This document shows positions 54,282 to 62,666 of a DNA stretch of 64,000 bases, one piece after another. Position 1 is the first letter of the stretch. Each line of letters opens with the position of its first letter. Under the pieces are notes generated by a model, which did not search any database, had not been told where the DNA came from, and saw only the letters and a program-made list of their open reading frames with translations. The position numbers and the translations under genes are program-made. Origin of the DNA: Actinomyces radicidentis (GTDB lineage: Bacteria; Actinomycetota; Actinomycetes; Actinomycetales; Actinomycetaceae); NCBI RefSeq assembly GCF_001553565.1, contig NZ_CP014228.1, positions 1,178,001 to 1,242,000 on the forward strand, written 5' to 3'.

Positions 54282-56480
54282 TCAGTAGCTGACGGACTCG
54301 CTCGTGCCGAGGTACTCGAGCCAGCGCTCGTAGTGGTCGAGGACGTCGTGGGCGACCTGGTCCGCGGACCAGTCCAGGACGTCGTAGCCGACGCCGCCGC
54401 CCCACGGGCGCACCTCGAGGCGGATCGTCGTGTCGTCGGCCTCGTTGAGGCCCGCGCCGCCGTACTGGGGCGCCGGCGTCTCCACCATGCGCACCACGTA
54501 GCGGAAGGCCCGGTGGCCCTGGGAGCGCTCGACGGCGTCGGTCTCGGTCTCGCCGTCACGCGCCTCGTTGTTCGGGTCCGTGACGAGGAGCGTGGCGCGG
54601 CCGTGGAAGGTGCGGGTGTCGTCGGGGTCCGCGGCCTCCTCGCCCTCGACGTAGACCTCGGCGTCGAGCTGCTCCTTCTCGAGCTCCGCGGCGACGGCCT
54701 GGAGGGCCGGGACGATGCGGTTGTCGAGGGCGCGCTGCGCCTGGGCGGGGCTGACGGAGTCGAAGGTGTGGGCGAGGCGGTCTCGCCAGGAGACGCGGCG
54801 CAGGCCCGCGGCGGTGCCGGTGAAGCCGAGCTGGCGGTTGCGCATCGCCTGGGAGCGGGCCAGGTCCCAGCTCGCCTCGGCTCGCAGCGCCTTGGAGAGG
54901 CAGTAGCCGATGAGGACGATGATGAAGCTGAAGGGCAGCGCCATGACGAGCGTCGCCTGCTGGAGGATGTTGATGCCTCCGGCGAGCAGCATGGCGATGG
55001 TGAGGACGCCGGTGAGGGTCGCCCAGAAGATGCGCAGCCACGGGGCGGCGTCCTCGCGCTCGCCCTTGATGCGGCTGGACAGGTTCGACATGACCAGGGC
55101 GCCGGAGTCGGCGGAGGTCACGTAGAAGAGGATGCCGACGAAGAGCGACAGGGCGATGAGGATCTTCGAGCCGGGCAGGTCGCCGAGCATGAGGTAGAGC
55201 CCCTGCTCGGGCGTCTTGAGGGTGGTCTCCGCGAAGGACTGGTTGCCGGAGCGGATGAGGTCGATGGCGTTGTTGCCGAAGATCGAGACCCACATGACGA
55301 CGTAGGTGAAGGGGAGCACGAGGGCGCCGGCGACGAACTGGCGGATCGTGCGGCCGCGGGAGATGCGGGCCAGGAACATGCCGACGAAGGCGCCCCAGGT
55401 GATCCACCAGGCCCAGAAGAACAGGGTCCAGGAGTTGAGCCACTGCTCAGGGCGGTCGTAGGCGTAGGTCTCCATCGTCAGGTGCGGGAACTGCGTGACG
55501 AAGTCGCCGACCGAGCCGATGAGGGAGTCGATGAGGAAGGCCGTGTTGCCGGTGACGAGGACCCACAGGGCCAGGAGGATCGCGAGCAGCACGTTGAGGT
55601 TGGACAGGATGCGCACGCCCTTGTCGACGCCGGAGGTCGCGGAGATCGTCGCCATGACGACGCTCAGCGCGATGAGGCCGATCTGGGCGGCCGTGCCCTG
55701 GGGGATGCCGAAGAGGATGTCGAGGGCGACGTTGAGCTGGACGACGCCGACGCCGAGGGAGGACGCGATGCCGAAGACGCCGCCGACGAGCGCGGCGACG
55801 TCGACGACGTCACCGACCCAGCCCTCGACGCGGTCGCCGAGGATCGGGCGGAGCGTGGAGCGCACGGCGAGGGCGTCGCGACGGCGGTAGGCGAAGTAGG
55901 CCATCGCCATGCCCATGATCGCGTAGACGCCCCAGCCGGAGATCCCGTAGTGGAACATCGTGAGGACGACGGCGTTGCGGGCCGCCTCGATGGTCTCGCC
56001 GTCGCCGGTGGGCGGGTTCACGTACTGGGCGACCGGCTCGGCGATCGCGAAGAACATGATGCCGGTGCCGATGCCGGCGGCGAAGAGCATGGCCGCCCAG
56101 GAGAAGGTGGAGAAGTCCGGGGTGGAGTTGTCCGGGCCGAGCTTGATGCGCCCGTAGCGGGTGACCGCGAGGAGGACGACGAAGACGAGGGCCGCGGTGA
56201 GCAGCAGGATGTAGAAGGAGCCGAACCACTTGCCGGCCCAGGCGACGGAGGCGTCGAAGGCGGACTGGACGGCCTCGGGGTCGAGGAATGCGGCGAGGGC
56301 GACGCCGGCGATGATGATCGCCGAGGCGATGAAGACGCCCCAGTTGACGGGCTGGCCGTTGAGCTCCTCCTCGGGCGGGTTCGCCGCGGGGCCGGGCTCG
56401 TCGTCGGTCGGTGAGGTGAGGACGGGGCGCTGCGCCGTGGGATCGGCGGAGGCGGCCTTCGGGGTGGGGTGCTGGGTCAC
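54282..56480 (-). CDS. BCCT-family betaine/choline/carnitine transporter
   Basis: A 732-residue protein from GTG 56480 behind GGAGTGA. Twelve membrane segments carry BCCT features: the glycine-rich stretch MLFAAGIGTGIMFFAIAEPV and the tryptophan-rich segment SWTLFFWAWWITWGAFVGMF. The cytoplasmic C-terminal domain is long (about 170 residues, acidic), longer than in BetP, and may sense osmotic state. It imports compatible solutes with Na+ or H+. No regulator is adjacent. Confidence 0.93.
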   Translation of the reverse strand: MTQHPTPKAASADPTAQRPVLTSPTDDEPGPAANPPEEELNGQPVNWGVFIASAIIIAGVALAAFLDPEAVQSAFDASVAWAGKWFGSFYILLLTAALVFVVLLAVTRYGRIKLGPDNSTPDFSTFSWAAMLFAAGIGTGIMFFAIAEPVAQYVNPPTGDGETIEAARNAVVLTMFHYGISGWGVYAIMGMAMAYFAYRRRDALAVRSTLRPILGDRVEGWVGDVVDVAALVGGVFGIASSLGVGVVQLNVALDILFGIPQGTAAQIGLIALSVVMATISATSGVDKGVRILSNLNVLLAILLALWVLVTGNTAFLIDSLIGSVGDFVTQFPHLTMETYAYDRPEQWLNSWTLFFWAWWITWGAFVGMFLARISRGRTIRQFVAGALVLPFTYVVMWVSIFGNNAIDLIRSGNQSFAETTLKTPEQGLYLMLGDLPGSKILIALSLFVGILFYVTSADSGALVMSNLSSRIKGEREDAAPWLRIFWATLTGVLTIAMLLAGGINILQQATLVMALPFSFIIVLIGYCLSKALRAEASWDLARSQAMRNRQLGFTGTAAGLRRVSWRDRLAHTFDSVSPAQAQRALDNRIVPALQAVAAELEKEQLDAEVYVEGEEAADPDDTRTFHGRATLLVTDPNNEARDGETETDAVERSQGHRAFRYVVRMVETPAPQYGGAGLNEADDTTIRLEVRPWGGGVGYDVLDWSADQVAHDVLDHYERWLEYLGTSESVSY

Positions 56481-56694
56481 CGGGTCACTCCATTCGGTTC
56501 CGTGGATCACGTTCAGCCTTGCAGCGCTCGGGAGCGCTGGCAAACGGAAGTGCGGAATCGCGCCGAAGACATGACGTGCTCACCCGCTGGGACTTATGGC
56601 CTATCCGTGTGTGCGTGTGCAGTAGAGCACAGTTCCGGCGGGCGGGGTGTGCGGGCTCGCCGGGAGGGCGGCGGGGGCGTGCGAGGCTGGTGCC

Positions 56695-57159
56695 GTGAGC
56701 CTGACCGAGGAGCGCTACGGCGCCGCCATGGACCGGGCCCTCGACCTCGCCCGCGAGGCCGCCGGGCGCGGCGAGGTGCCCGTGGGCGCCGTCGTCCTCG
56801 GACCCGACGGCGTCGTCCTCGCCGAGGCCGCCAACGCCCGGGAGGAGCGGCGGGACCCGACGGCGCACGCCGAGGTCCGCGCCCTGCGCGCCGCCGGCGC
56901 CGCCCTGGGCGACTCGCACCTGGACGGCTGCACCCTCGTCGTCACTCTCGAGCCGTGCACGATGTGCGCGGGGGCGATCCAGCTCGCGCGCGTCGAGCGC
57001 GTGGTGCTCGGGGCGTGGGAGCCGCGCACCGGCGCCTGCGGGAGCGTTCGCGACGTGCTGCGCGACCCTCGCGCCAACCACCGCGTCGAGGTCGTGGCGG
57101 GGCTGCGGGCGACCGAGGCCTCGGCCCTGCTCGAGGAGTTCTTCGCCGGGAGGCGGTGA
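56695..57159 (+). CDS. tadA: TadA-like tRNA/nucleoside deaminase
   Basis: 154 residues from GTG 56695. The zinc motif HAE (His58, Glu60) and PCTMC (Cys88, Cys91) are exactly those of tRNA-adenosine (A34) deaminases, which make inosine at the wobble position of tRNA-Arg(ACG). The length is that of TadA. A cytosine/guanine deaminase role is less likely given the VTLEPCTMCAGAI context. The upstream frame to 56647 is ignored for lack of homology. Confidence 0.85.
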   Translation: MSLTEERYGAAMDRALDLAREAAGRGEVPVGAVVLGPDGVVLAEAANAREERRDPTAHAEVRALRAAGAALGDSHLDGCTLVVTLEPCTMCAGAIQLARVERVVLGAWEPRTGACGSVRDVLRDPRANHRVEVVAGLRATEASALLEEFFAGRR

Positions 57160-57278
57160 GGGGGCGGGCCGCGCGGGGCGGCCCCGTCCGCGATGGCGCG
57201 CGGCCGGCGCCGTGGGAGGTGGAGACGGGGCCTGTCTGCGCCCTGCCCGGCCCACGACGCCGTCGGTAGCCTGCCCGC

Positions 57279-57887
57279 ATGAGCGAAGCGAGTGAGAACG
57301 TCGGCGGCCCCGACCTGACCATCGAGGAGTTCCGCGAGATCGCCGCCCGCGGCGAGTCCCTCTCCGGCAACCCCCGGATCCAGGCGTTCATGATCGCCGT
57401 CGGGGAGGAGAACCGCCGCCTCGCGGCCAGGCTCAACAGCGAGCCGCTCACCATCGCCGAGCGCAACGAGCTCTTCGCGCAGATCACGGGCGAGCCGGCC
57501 CCCGAGGGCCTCATGATCTTCCCTCCCTTCACCACCGACTTCGGGCGCAACACACACGTCGCCGAGGGCGTCTTCCTCAACTCCGGGTGCCGCTTCCAGG
57601 ACCAGGGCGGCATCCGGGTCGGGGCGCGCAGCCTGCTCGGGCACGACGTCGTCCTCGCGACCCTCAACCACGACCTGTCCGTGGCGCGCCGGGGCGAGAC
57701 GATCCCGGCGCCAATCCGCATCGGGGAGGACGTGTGGATCGGCGCCAAGGCGGTCGTCCTCGCCGGCGTCACCATCGGCGACGGCGCCGTGGTCGCCGCG
57801 GGCTCCGTCGTCACGAAGGACGTCCCCGCGCGGACCGTCGTCGGCGGCGTGCCCGCGAAGGTCATCCGCGAGGTGCCGGAGGACTGA
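57279..57887 (+). CDS. maltose/galactoside O-acetyltransferase-like (left-handed beta-helix)
   Basis: A 202-residue acetyl-CoA-dependent sugar acetyltransferase. An N-terminal helical MAC domain is followed by hexapeptide repeats ([55 protein letters not shown]). The catalytic His is in TLNHDLS. The C-terminal [10 protein letters not shown] is typical. The acceptor sugar cannot be told. The start is ATG 57279. Confidence 0.92.
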   Translation: MSEASENVGGPDLTIEEFREIAARGESLSGNPRIQAFMIAVGEENRRLAARLNSEPLTIAERNELFAQITGEPAPEGLMIFPPFTTDFGRNTHVAEGVFLNSGCRFQDQGGIRVGARSLLGHDVVLATLNHDLSVARRGETIPAPIRIGEDVWIGAKAVVLAGVTIGDGAVVAAGSVVTKDVPARTVVGGVPAKVIREVPED

Positions 57888-57999
57888 GGGGCGCGACGAG
57901 CTGGGGTGGCGACGTCGACCCCGCCGTCGGGCCGTGAGCGAGGTCGCAGCGGGTGCTGATTGGGCGACCGGGCACCGGCCGTGTAACCTCGACCCCCGA

Positions 58000-58085
58000 G
58001 GTAGCGTGTCCGAGCGGCCGAAGGTGCAGATCTCGAAAGTCTGTGTGGTTCATAGCCACCCTGGGTTCGAATCCCAGCGCTACCG
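58000..58085 (+). tRNA. tRNA-Ser(CGA)
   Basis: Acceptor stem GGTAGCG/CGCTACC, anticodon loop CTCGAAA with anticodon CGA, an extended class II variable arm, T-loop GGTTCGAATCC, and an encoded CCA (58086-58088). A terminator follows immediately. The tRNA is immediately upstream of a disrupted DUF3800-like gene and its insert. Confidence 0.95.
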
Positions 58086-58090
58086 CCAGT

Positions 58091-58134
58091 AAGAACCCCG
58101 GTACTCCAACGAAAAGTTGGGTGCCGGGGTTCTT
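58091..58134 (+). terminator. terminator after tRNA-Ser
   Basis: AAGAACCCCGGTAC pairs with GTGCCGGGGTTCTT at 13 of 14 positions, with an inner CCAAC/GTTGG stem and a GAAAA loop. Confidence 0.85.
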
Positions 58135-58238
58135 CATGTGTAGCGCGTGGAACCCCGTGGGTACACCGTGGGTGCAGCTCATCGCCTCACCTGTGGAGAA
58201 CCGACCGCGACGGCGGTTGCGGCGGCTAGCCTCACTGC

Positions 58239-58382
58239 GTGGCGGTGATGGCCTTCGGGGATGAGAGCGTGCGGTGGACGGGCGTGCCGGAGCCCGACTA
58301 CCTGCTCGGGGCGTACGTGTGCGAGGAGGATGACGACACGCTCACCGACTCCCTCGCCCACTTCGCGCGCGGCTCGAAGCTG
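58239..58382 (+). pseudogene. DUF3800-like gene, 5' fragment
   Basis: From GTG 58239 it encodes AVMAFGDESVRWTG, then PDYLLGAYV and LAHFARGSKL, matching the N-terminus of the intact paralogue at 15473-16048. After KL the homology stops and unrelated codons lead to a TGA at 58437-58439. The rest of the gene is at 59669-60063. The YGDES-equivalent FGDES is retained, but the fragment cannot fold as a complete domain. Confidence 0.75.
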
Positions 58383-58716
58383 CAGCGCGTTGCTGACTAC
58401 GGGGGTAGCTGGGATCGTAAGGCTCACGACGCGAAGTGATCGACGACACACCAAGAGAGGATTTCACTGCACTCGGGACTCTCCGCTTCATCTCTTGACT
58501 CTGTGGCTGATTATTGAACTCTGTGCGAAATATCGAGAAATCCCTCAGAAAAAGGCGTCACTAAACGCATCGCAAACTCGTAAGGTTTTGCTCGAGGGGG
58601 GGGGGGGGCGAAGGGCGCGTGACTTCCCGCTTCCAAGGTGCCAGACTGAATACACCGCGACGGGGTCGTCCCGGCGGTCCGGCAATGCCGGTAAACAAAA
58701 CTCCAAGGAGTTAATT

Positions 58717-58869
58717 ATGACTACCTACTCGAACAATACCAACGGTTCCAGCAACACGAACGGCGCTTGTAGAAGGTGGTACACGGTTATGAACGTAACC
58801 TGCGTCATTCTCTCCACAGCAGCAGCGACAATTTCCGCAACATCAGACGTTGCCCACTGGATTCACTGA
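58717..58869 (+). CDS. 50-residue hydrophobic peptide, bacteriocin- or toxin-like in form
   Basis: ATG 58717 is preceded by CAAGGAG with a 6-nt AT-rich spacer, an excellent ribosome site. The N-terminal 17 residues are Asn/Ser/Thr/Gly-rich (YSNNTNGSSNTNG). The rest is amphipathic to hydrophobic with two Cys (Cys18, Cys29) and ends in HWIH. Codon use is more AT-rich than in neighbouring genes, suggesting foreign origin. It is followed by a terminator. No modification or export gene is adjacent, so lanthipeptide assignment is not justified. A secreted or membrane-active peptide is an inference from shape alone. Confidence 0.5.
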   Translation: MTTYSNNTNGSSNTNGACRRWYTVMNVTCVILSTAAATISATSDVAHWIH

Positions 58870-58936
58870 CCTACGACATTGCTTGGCTGAGTGCCAAATA
58901 AACGTGTAATGCTGTTCAGTGATACCTGAATAACCG

Positions 58937-58982
58937 ACGTGGGGTGCACGCCTGGCCAGCCGGCCGGACGCGCACCCCACGT
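58937..58982 (+). terminator. terminator after the small peptide gene
   Basis: ACGTGGGGTGC (58937-58947) pairs perfectly with GCACCCCACGT (58972-58982). Confidence 0.65.
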
Positions 58983-59000
58983 GTGTCCGGGGACGGTGGC

Positions 59001-59037
59001 GTCGCGCTCGCGGGCCACCAGGGCCCGCGAGCGCGAC
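59001..59037 (-). terminator. terminator of the leftward gene in the insert
   Basis: GTCGCGCTCGCGGGC (59001-59015) pairs perfectly with GCCCGCGAGCGCGAC (59023-59037), with a 7-nt loop, immediately beyond the stop codon at 59041. Confidence 0.75.
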
Positions 59038-59040
59038 GGG

Positions 59041-59571
59041 TCAGTGGGTCGGGTGGTGGCCGGTGAGGATGGTGGCGGGGACGGGGAAGGTGGTGGGGTG
59101 CCCGTCGTCGTCGAGGTGGTGGGGGTCGGTGAGGGTGACGGTGGGCTCGCCGGTGTTGGTGACGGCGGTGACCTGGCGCCAGGGGTCGCCGGTCTCGGTG
59201 CGGGGCGTGGTGCCGAACAGGTCGATGCGCACGAAGGGACCCTCCAGGGTGGTGCGCTGGGAGCGGACCCAGTCGCCGGGGATGATGTCGAGGTCGGCGG
59301 GGTTCAGGAGGGTGGCGGTGGGGACCGTGGTCTCGACGTGGACGTCGACGTCCCAGTCGGTCAGGGTGGTGACGATGGTGCGGGCGGCCGCGAGCGCGTC
59401 GGTGTCGGTGGGGTTCGTGATGGTGTGGTGCCACTGTCCCCATGCGGGGACCCAGTTCCAGCCCAGGGTGGTCAGGGTGGTGCGCAGGGTCTCGGGCTCG
59501 GTGCCGTAGGGGGTGGGGGTGGTCAGGGTGGTGCCGAGCTGGGGGTCGTGGCTGAGGATGGCGCGGGCCAT
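59041..59571 (-). CDS. protein of unknown function in the insert
   Basis: 176 residues from ATG 59571 (GAGAGGAA upstream). It is soluble and unusually rich in Thr, His, Pro and Trp, with clear periodic structure (LGWNWVPAWGQWHHTITNPTD, then DPWRQVTAVTNTGEPTVTL). The style is that of plasmid or integrative-element accessory proteins in actinobacteria, but no family is recognised. It is bounded by its own terminator. The frame stays open upstream to 59766, inside the DUF3800 remnant, which is not considered coding. Confidence 0.6.
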   Translation of the reverse strand: MARAILSHDPQLGTTLTTPTPYGTEPETLRTTLTTLGWNWVPAWGQWHHTITNPTDTDALAAARTIVTTLTDWDVDVHVETTVPTATLLNPADLDIIPGDWVRSQRTTLEGPFVRIDLFGTTPRTETGDPWRQVTAVTNTGEPTVTLTDPHHLDDDGHPTTFPVPATILTGHHPTH

Positions 59572-59668
59572 GGTGGTGGTTCCTCTCGTGAGGGGGTGGA
59601 GGGCTTGCCTGGGCGGCTTCCCTCTGACATGTCTAATAACTGGAGGGACACGCCCAAGCCCGTCACCC

Positions 59669-60063
59669 GGCGTGTGTGCGCGGTGATCGGATCGAGTCCC
59701 GCGACGCACGTGGTCGTCGCTGCTGCACCCCTCGGGCAAGGCGTCCGCGAGGAGGCGGCGAGACAACGCTCCCTGGCCACCCTCATCAGCGTCCTAGCCG
59801 AGGAGTACGGCGTGACCGCTCTGACGCTCGAGCGCCGCCAGTACGTGCAGGACATGGAGGACCAGACGACGGTCAAGGTGGCCCCCCTCAGCCATGCGAT
59901 CCCCGAGGGTTTCGAGCTGGTGCACCAATTCGGGCAGGAGGATGCGCGCCTGTGGGTGCCCGACCAGGTGCTCGGAGCTTACGGCGACGCGCTTGCGGGC
60001 GACTCTCGCGCCTGGGACCTGCTGGCCCGTCAGGTGCAGATCGAGAGAGTCAACCTCGCCTAG
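59669..60063 (+). pseudogene. DUF3800-like gene, 3' fragment
   Basis: About 131 codons in one frame (VVVAAAPLGQGVREEAARQR, then ALTLERRQYVQDMEDQTTVK, then RLWVPDQVLGAYGDALAG) match the C-terminal two thirds of the paralogue at 15473-16048. With 58239-58382 this reconstitutes a complete gene apart from about 12 codons. There is no start codon of its own. Confidence 0.75.
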
Positions 60064-60072
60064 GCAGCGCGA

Positions 60073-60108
60073 ACGCCGGGCCCTATGACCTCACAGGAGC
60101 ACCGGCGT
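60073..60108 (+). terminator. hairpin after the DUF3800 3' fragment
   Basis: ACGCCGG (60073-60079) pairs with CCGGCGT (60102-60108). The surrounding bases resemble the hairpin after the intact paralogue (16053-16090), so gene and terminator share ancestry. Confidence 0.5.
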
Positions 60109-60215
60109 CTACTTCCCTCACCTACCGCAGTAGGGGGCGGTCCCAAGTATTGTCGTGCCGACTCGAGGTGGTCAAGCATGCGTGCCTGAGGGGCACGGCG
60201 TCGTCACCGGAGCCG

Positions 60216-61361
60216 TCAGAACGTCGTCACGGCGGTCTTGTTCATGAGGAAGCCGTGGCCCGACTTCGTCGACCAGACCGTCACGCCGTTCTCCCTCGAG
60301 GCGATGACGAAGTCGCCGTAGTAGACGACGCTGCCGTACGCGACGGTCTGCGCGGTCCCCGACTCGTAGTTGGCCATGAGGTTGTCGCCGCGGCTCTCGA
60401 TGCTCGCCTCGCCGGTCGTGCCGACCCCGTAGCTCCATTGCGAGATGTTCCCGTTCGGGTCCATGCCGCGCCAGGCGCTCTCGGTGGCGCCGCAGCTCGC
60501 CGTCGTCGCCGAGACGTCGCAGGCGATGTTGCCCGAGGGTGTCCGGATGAGAGCGAGCGTGTCCCCGCCGTAGGGGCTCGTGTAGATGCCGGTCGCCTCG
60601 GTGGCCTCGCTGGGACGAGCACCGCCCGCGCCCGGGTAGGCGCCGTCGACGGGGGCCGCGGCCGCGGAGGTGCTCGACGATGCCGAGCCGTCGGAGCCCG
60701 ACGTGAAGGAGGAGGCCGGGTCGGGCAGCGCGTAGGCCGGGTCGGGGAGGTTCCCGGACTGGCTGACGCGCTCCGAGTCGGCGTCCCACGCGTAGCGGAG
60801 CGTCGCGTCGGGTGTCGTCTTGGCGAGGTCCTGCTGGCTGCCGGCGTTGATGACGTCGTACTCGATCGTCTTGGAGTCGACCTGGCGGATCTGCCCCAGG
60901 ATGACGCCGTAGGGCTCGGTCTGCGCCGTCGAGTAGAAGCGGCCCTTATGGAACAGCAGCACGTACTGCGCGGACATGGTGCTGCCGTCCGGCTGGTACA
61001 ACCGGATCGCCGAGAGGTCGGCGCAGGGGTCGAAGGCCGGGCCGCCGTCGAGCACGGCCCAAGAGTGTGCCGTGAAGAGGTCGTCGTGGATCTTCGCCTT
61101 GGCGGCCTCGACCGCCTGGTCCTGGGGAGCGGTGCCGCAGGCCTCGTCGTCGACGCTCGCGGACGCGCTCGCCGAGCCCTCGGTCAGCGGGGCGTTCGAC
61201 GCAGTCGGAGAGGCCGTCGCGCTCGCGGGCGTCGTCGTAGCGGCCGACGACGGCGCTGCGGCGCCGCTCGTGCTGAAGGACGCGCCGCCGCAGCCGACCA
61301 GACCGAGGGCGGCCGTGAGGGCAAGGGTGGACAGGGACAGTGCGGAGCGCGTCGTGCGCAT
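60216..61361 (-). CDS. LppP/LprE-like lipoprotein (paralogue 1)
   Basis: 381 residues with lipobox LVGC (Cys near residue 24) and a Ser/Ala/Thr-rich linker. The DDEACGT segment and the VLLFHKGRFYSTAQTEPYGV motif resemble the LppP_LprE family of actinobacteria. The C-terminal part contains a second conserved-looking unit (IRTPSGNIACDVSATTASCG). Function unknown. It is 28 bp downstream of a paralogue with the same layout, so the pair is probably an operon from a tandem duplication. Confidence 0.78.
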   Translation of the reverse strand: MRTTRSALSLSTLALTAALGLVGCGGASFSTSGAAAPSSAATTTPASATASPTASNAPLTEGSASASASVDDEACGTAPQDQAVEAAKAKIHDDLFTAHSWAVLDGGPAFDPCADLSAIRLYQPDGSTMSAQYVLLFHKGRFYSTAQTEPYGVILGQIRQVDSKTIEYDVINAGSQQDLAKTTPDATLRYAWDADSERVSQSGNLPDPAYALPDPASSFTSGSDGSASSSTSAAAAPVDGAYPGAGGARPSEATEATGIYTSPYGGDTLALIRTPSGNIACDVSATTASCGATESAWRGMDPNGNISQWSYGVGTTGEASIESRGDNLMANYESGTAQTVAYGSVVYYGDFVIASRENGVTVWSTKSGHGFLMNKTAVTTF

Positions 61362-61389
61362 GGGATCGCCTCGGAGGTCTGGGGGTGCG

Positions 61390-62523
61390 TCAGAAGGTCT
61401 CGGTGCCGGAGCGGTTCATGAAGGCCCCGTGCCCGGTCTTGTCGTTCCAGCAGGTCAGGCCGGCCTCCTCGGAGGCGCAGACCCAGTCGCCGGAGTAGAC
61501 GACCTGGCCGTAGTCGACCGTCATGGCCGAACCGCTCGCGAAGGCGGGCGCGTCGCCGCGGGGCCCGACCTCGGGCACGCCGCCGGAGCCGTTCATACCG
61601 TCGAGGTAGATCCACCAGTTCGTGTGCCCCGAGCCGGCGGCGACGCCCTCGGGCTGGTCCTCGATGTAGGACAGGACGCCGCAGCCGTTGTTGCCGACGG
61701 TGCTGGAGAAGTCGCAGCCGATGTTGCCGCTCGGGGTGACGATCGCGTCGCCGGAGACCGCGACGGCGCTCGCCGGACGGTCGCCGCCGGCGCCAGCGTA
61801 GGCGCCCTCGACCGGGGCGGAGTCGGCGGCCGCCGTCGTGGAGGCGGCACTCGAGGAGCTGGAGGCGGTACTGGGCAGCTCCATCTGCGGGTCGAGGATG
61901 TCGCCGGTGCGGACGATGGCCTCCTTGTCCGCGTCCCACGTGTAGGTGGAGGTTGCGGTGGAGGTGCCCTCCGTGCTGCCCGCGTACTGCGGAGTCCCGT
62001 AGGTGATCGAGATCGTGCTGTCGTCGACCCGGTCCACCGAGTTGACGCCGTTAACCGGTGCCTGACGGGCGGTCGAGACGAAGGTGCCCTTGTGGAAGAG
62101 GAGGACCCAACTGGCCGCCGTCGTCGGCATCTCGGCCTGGTGCAGCTCGACCCAGGACAGGGTCGCGCAGGGGTCGTAGGTGCTCGTCGGGTCGTAGTGC
62201 GTGTGGTCCCAGCCGTACACGCCGCCGGTGAAGACCTCCCCGTGGTACTTGATGCTGGGCGCGGCGGAGGCGATGGCTTCCTCCGCGGTCCCGGTGCCGC
62301 AGGCCTCGTCGTCGGAGGAGGCGGAGGTGCTCGCGCCGGCCTGCGTGAGCGGGGCGTCGGTGGAGGCGGACGAGGCGGAGGCGCTCGCGGAGGCCGTGGT
62401 GCCGGCGGAGGCCGAGGCCGCGCCGGAGCCGGAGGTGGAGCCGGTGCCGCCGCAGCCGGCGAGGGACAGTGCGGCGGCGAGGGCGAGCGACGCCAGGGAA
62501 CGGGAACGGGCCGTGGGGGTCAC
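61390..62523 (-). CDS. LppP/LprE-like lipoprotein (paralogue 2)
   Basis: 377 residues with lipobox LAGC near residue 24. The order of elements matches its neighbour: low-complexity linker, DDEACGTG, VLLFHKGTFVSTARQ, then the C-terminal unit IVTPSGNIGCDFSSTVGNNG and a closing KTGHGAFMN (neighbour: KSGHGFLMN). Four or more cysteines in the C-terminal unit suggest disulfides outside the cell. It is first in the leftward pair. Confidence 0.78.
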   Translation of the reverse strand: MTPTARSRSLASLALAAALSLAGCGGTGSTSGSGAASASAGTTASASASASSASTDAPLTQAGASTSASSDDEACGTGTAEEAIASAAPSIKYHGEVFTGGVYGWDHTHYDPTSTYDPCATLSWVELHQAEMPTTAASWVLLFHKGTFVSTARQAPVNGVNSVDRVDDSTISITYGTPQYAGSTEGTSTATSTYTWDADKEAIVRTGDILDPQMELPSTASSSSSAASTTAAADSAPVEGAYAGAGGDRPASAVAVSGDAIVTPSGNIGCDFSSTVGNNGCGVLSYIEDQPEGVAAGSGHTNWWIYLDGMNGSGGVPEVGPRGDAPAFASGSAMTVDYGQVVYSGDWVCASEEAGLTCWNDKTGHGAFMNRSGTETF

Positions 62524-62620
62524 GGGCGTGTCCTTTCACGCAAGAGGGATGTCAGGGGCGACCCTAGGCAGTTCCTGTGCGTGCGGGGCGGCGTCGACGA
62601 TACCGAGACCGACCCGGGAT

Positions 62621-62653
62621 GAAACCGCGATGCGCCCGTGATGACGCGGTTTC
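62621..62653 (-). terminator. terminator of the amidohydrolase gene
   Basis: GAAACCGCG (62621-62629) pairs perfectly with CGCGGTTTC (62645-62653), 14 bp beyond the amidohydrolase stop. Confidence 0.65.
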
Positions 62654-62666
62654 GCCGGCGCCGCGC

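Larger units (their letters stand above)
58383..59668. mobile_element. 1.3-kb insert of unknown type splitting the DUF3800-like gene
   Basis: The boundaries are where similarity to the intact paralogue stops and resumes; about 12 codons of the gene are missing. Its left half is visibly more AT-rich than the surroundings and contains a run of 13 G (58596-58608). It holds a small peptide gene (58717-58869), back-to-back terminators (58937-58982 and 59001-59037) and a leftward gene (59041-59571). I see no transposase, integrase or terminal repeats, so the means of insertion is unknown. Confidence 0.6.

Noticed and set aside
58717-58869. Calling the small peptide a lanthipeptide precursor
   Set aside because: No LanB/C/M-like or transporter gene is adjacent and there is no recognisable leader cleavage motif.
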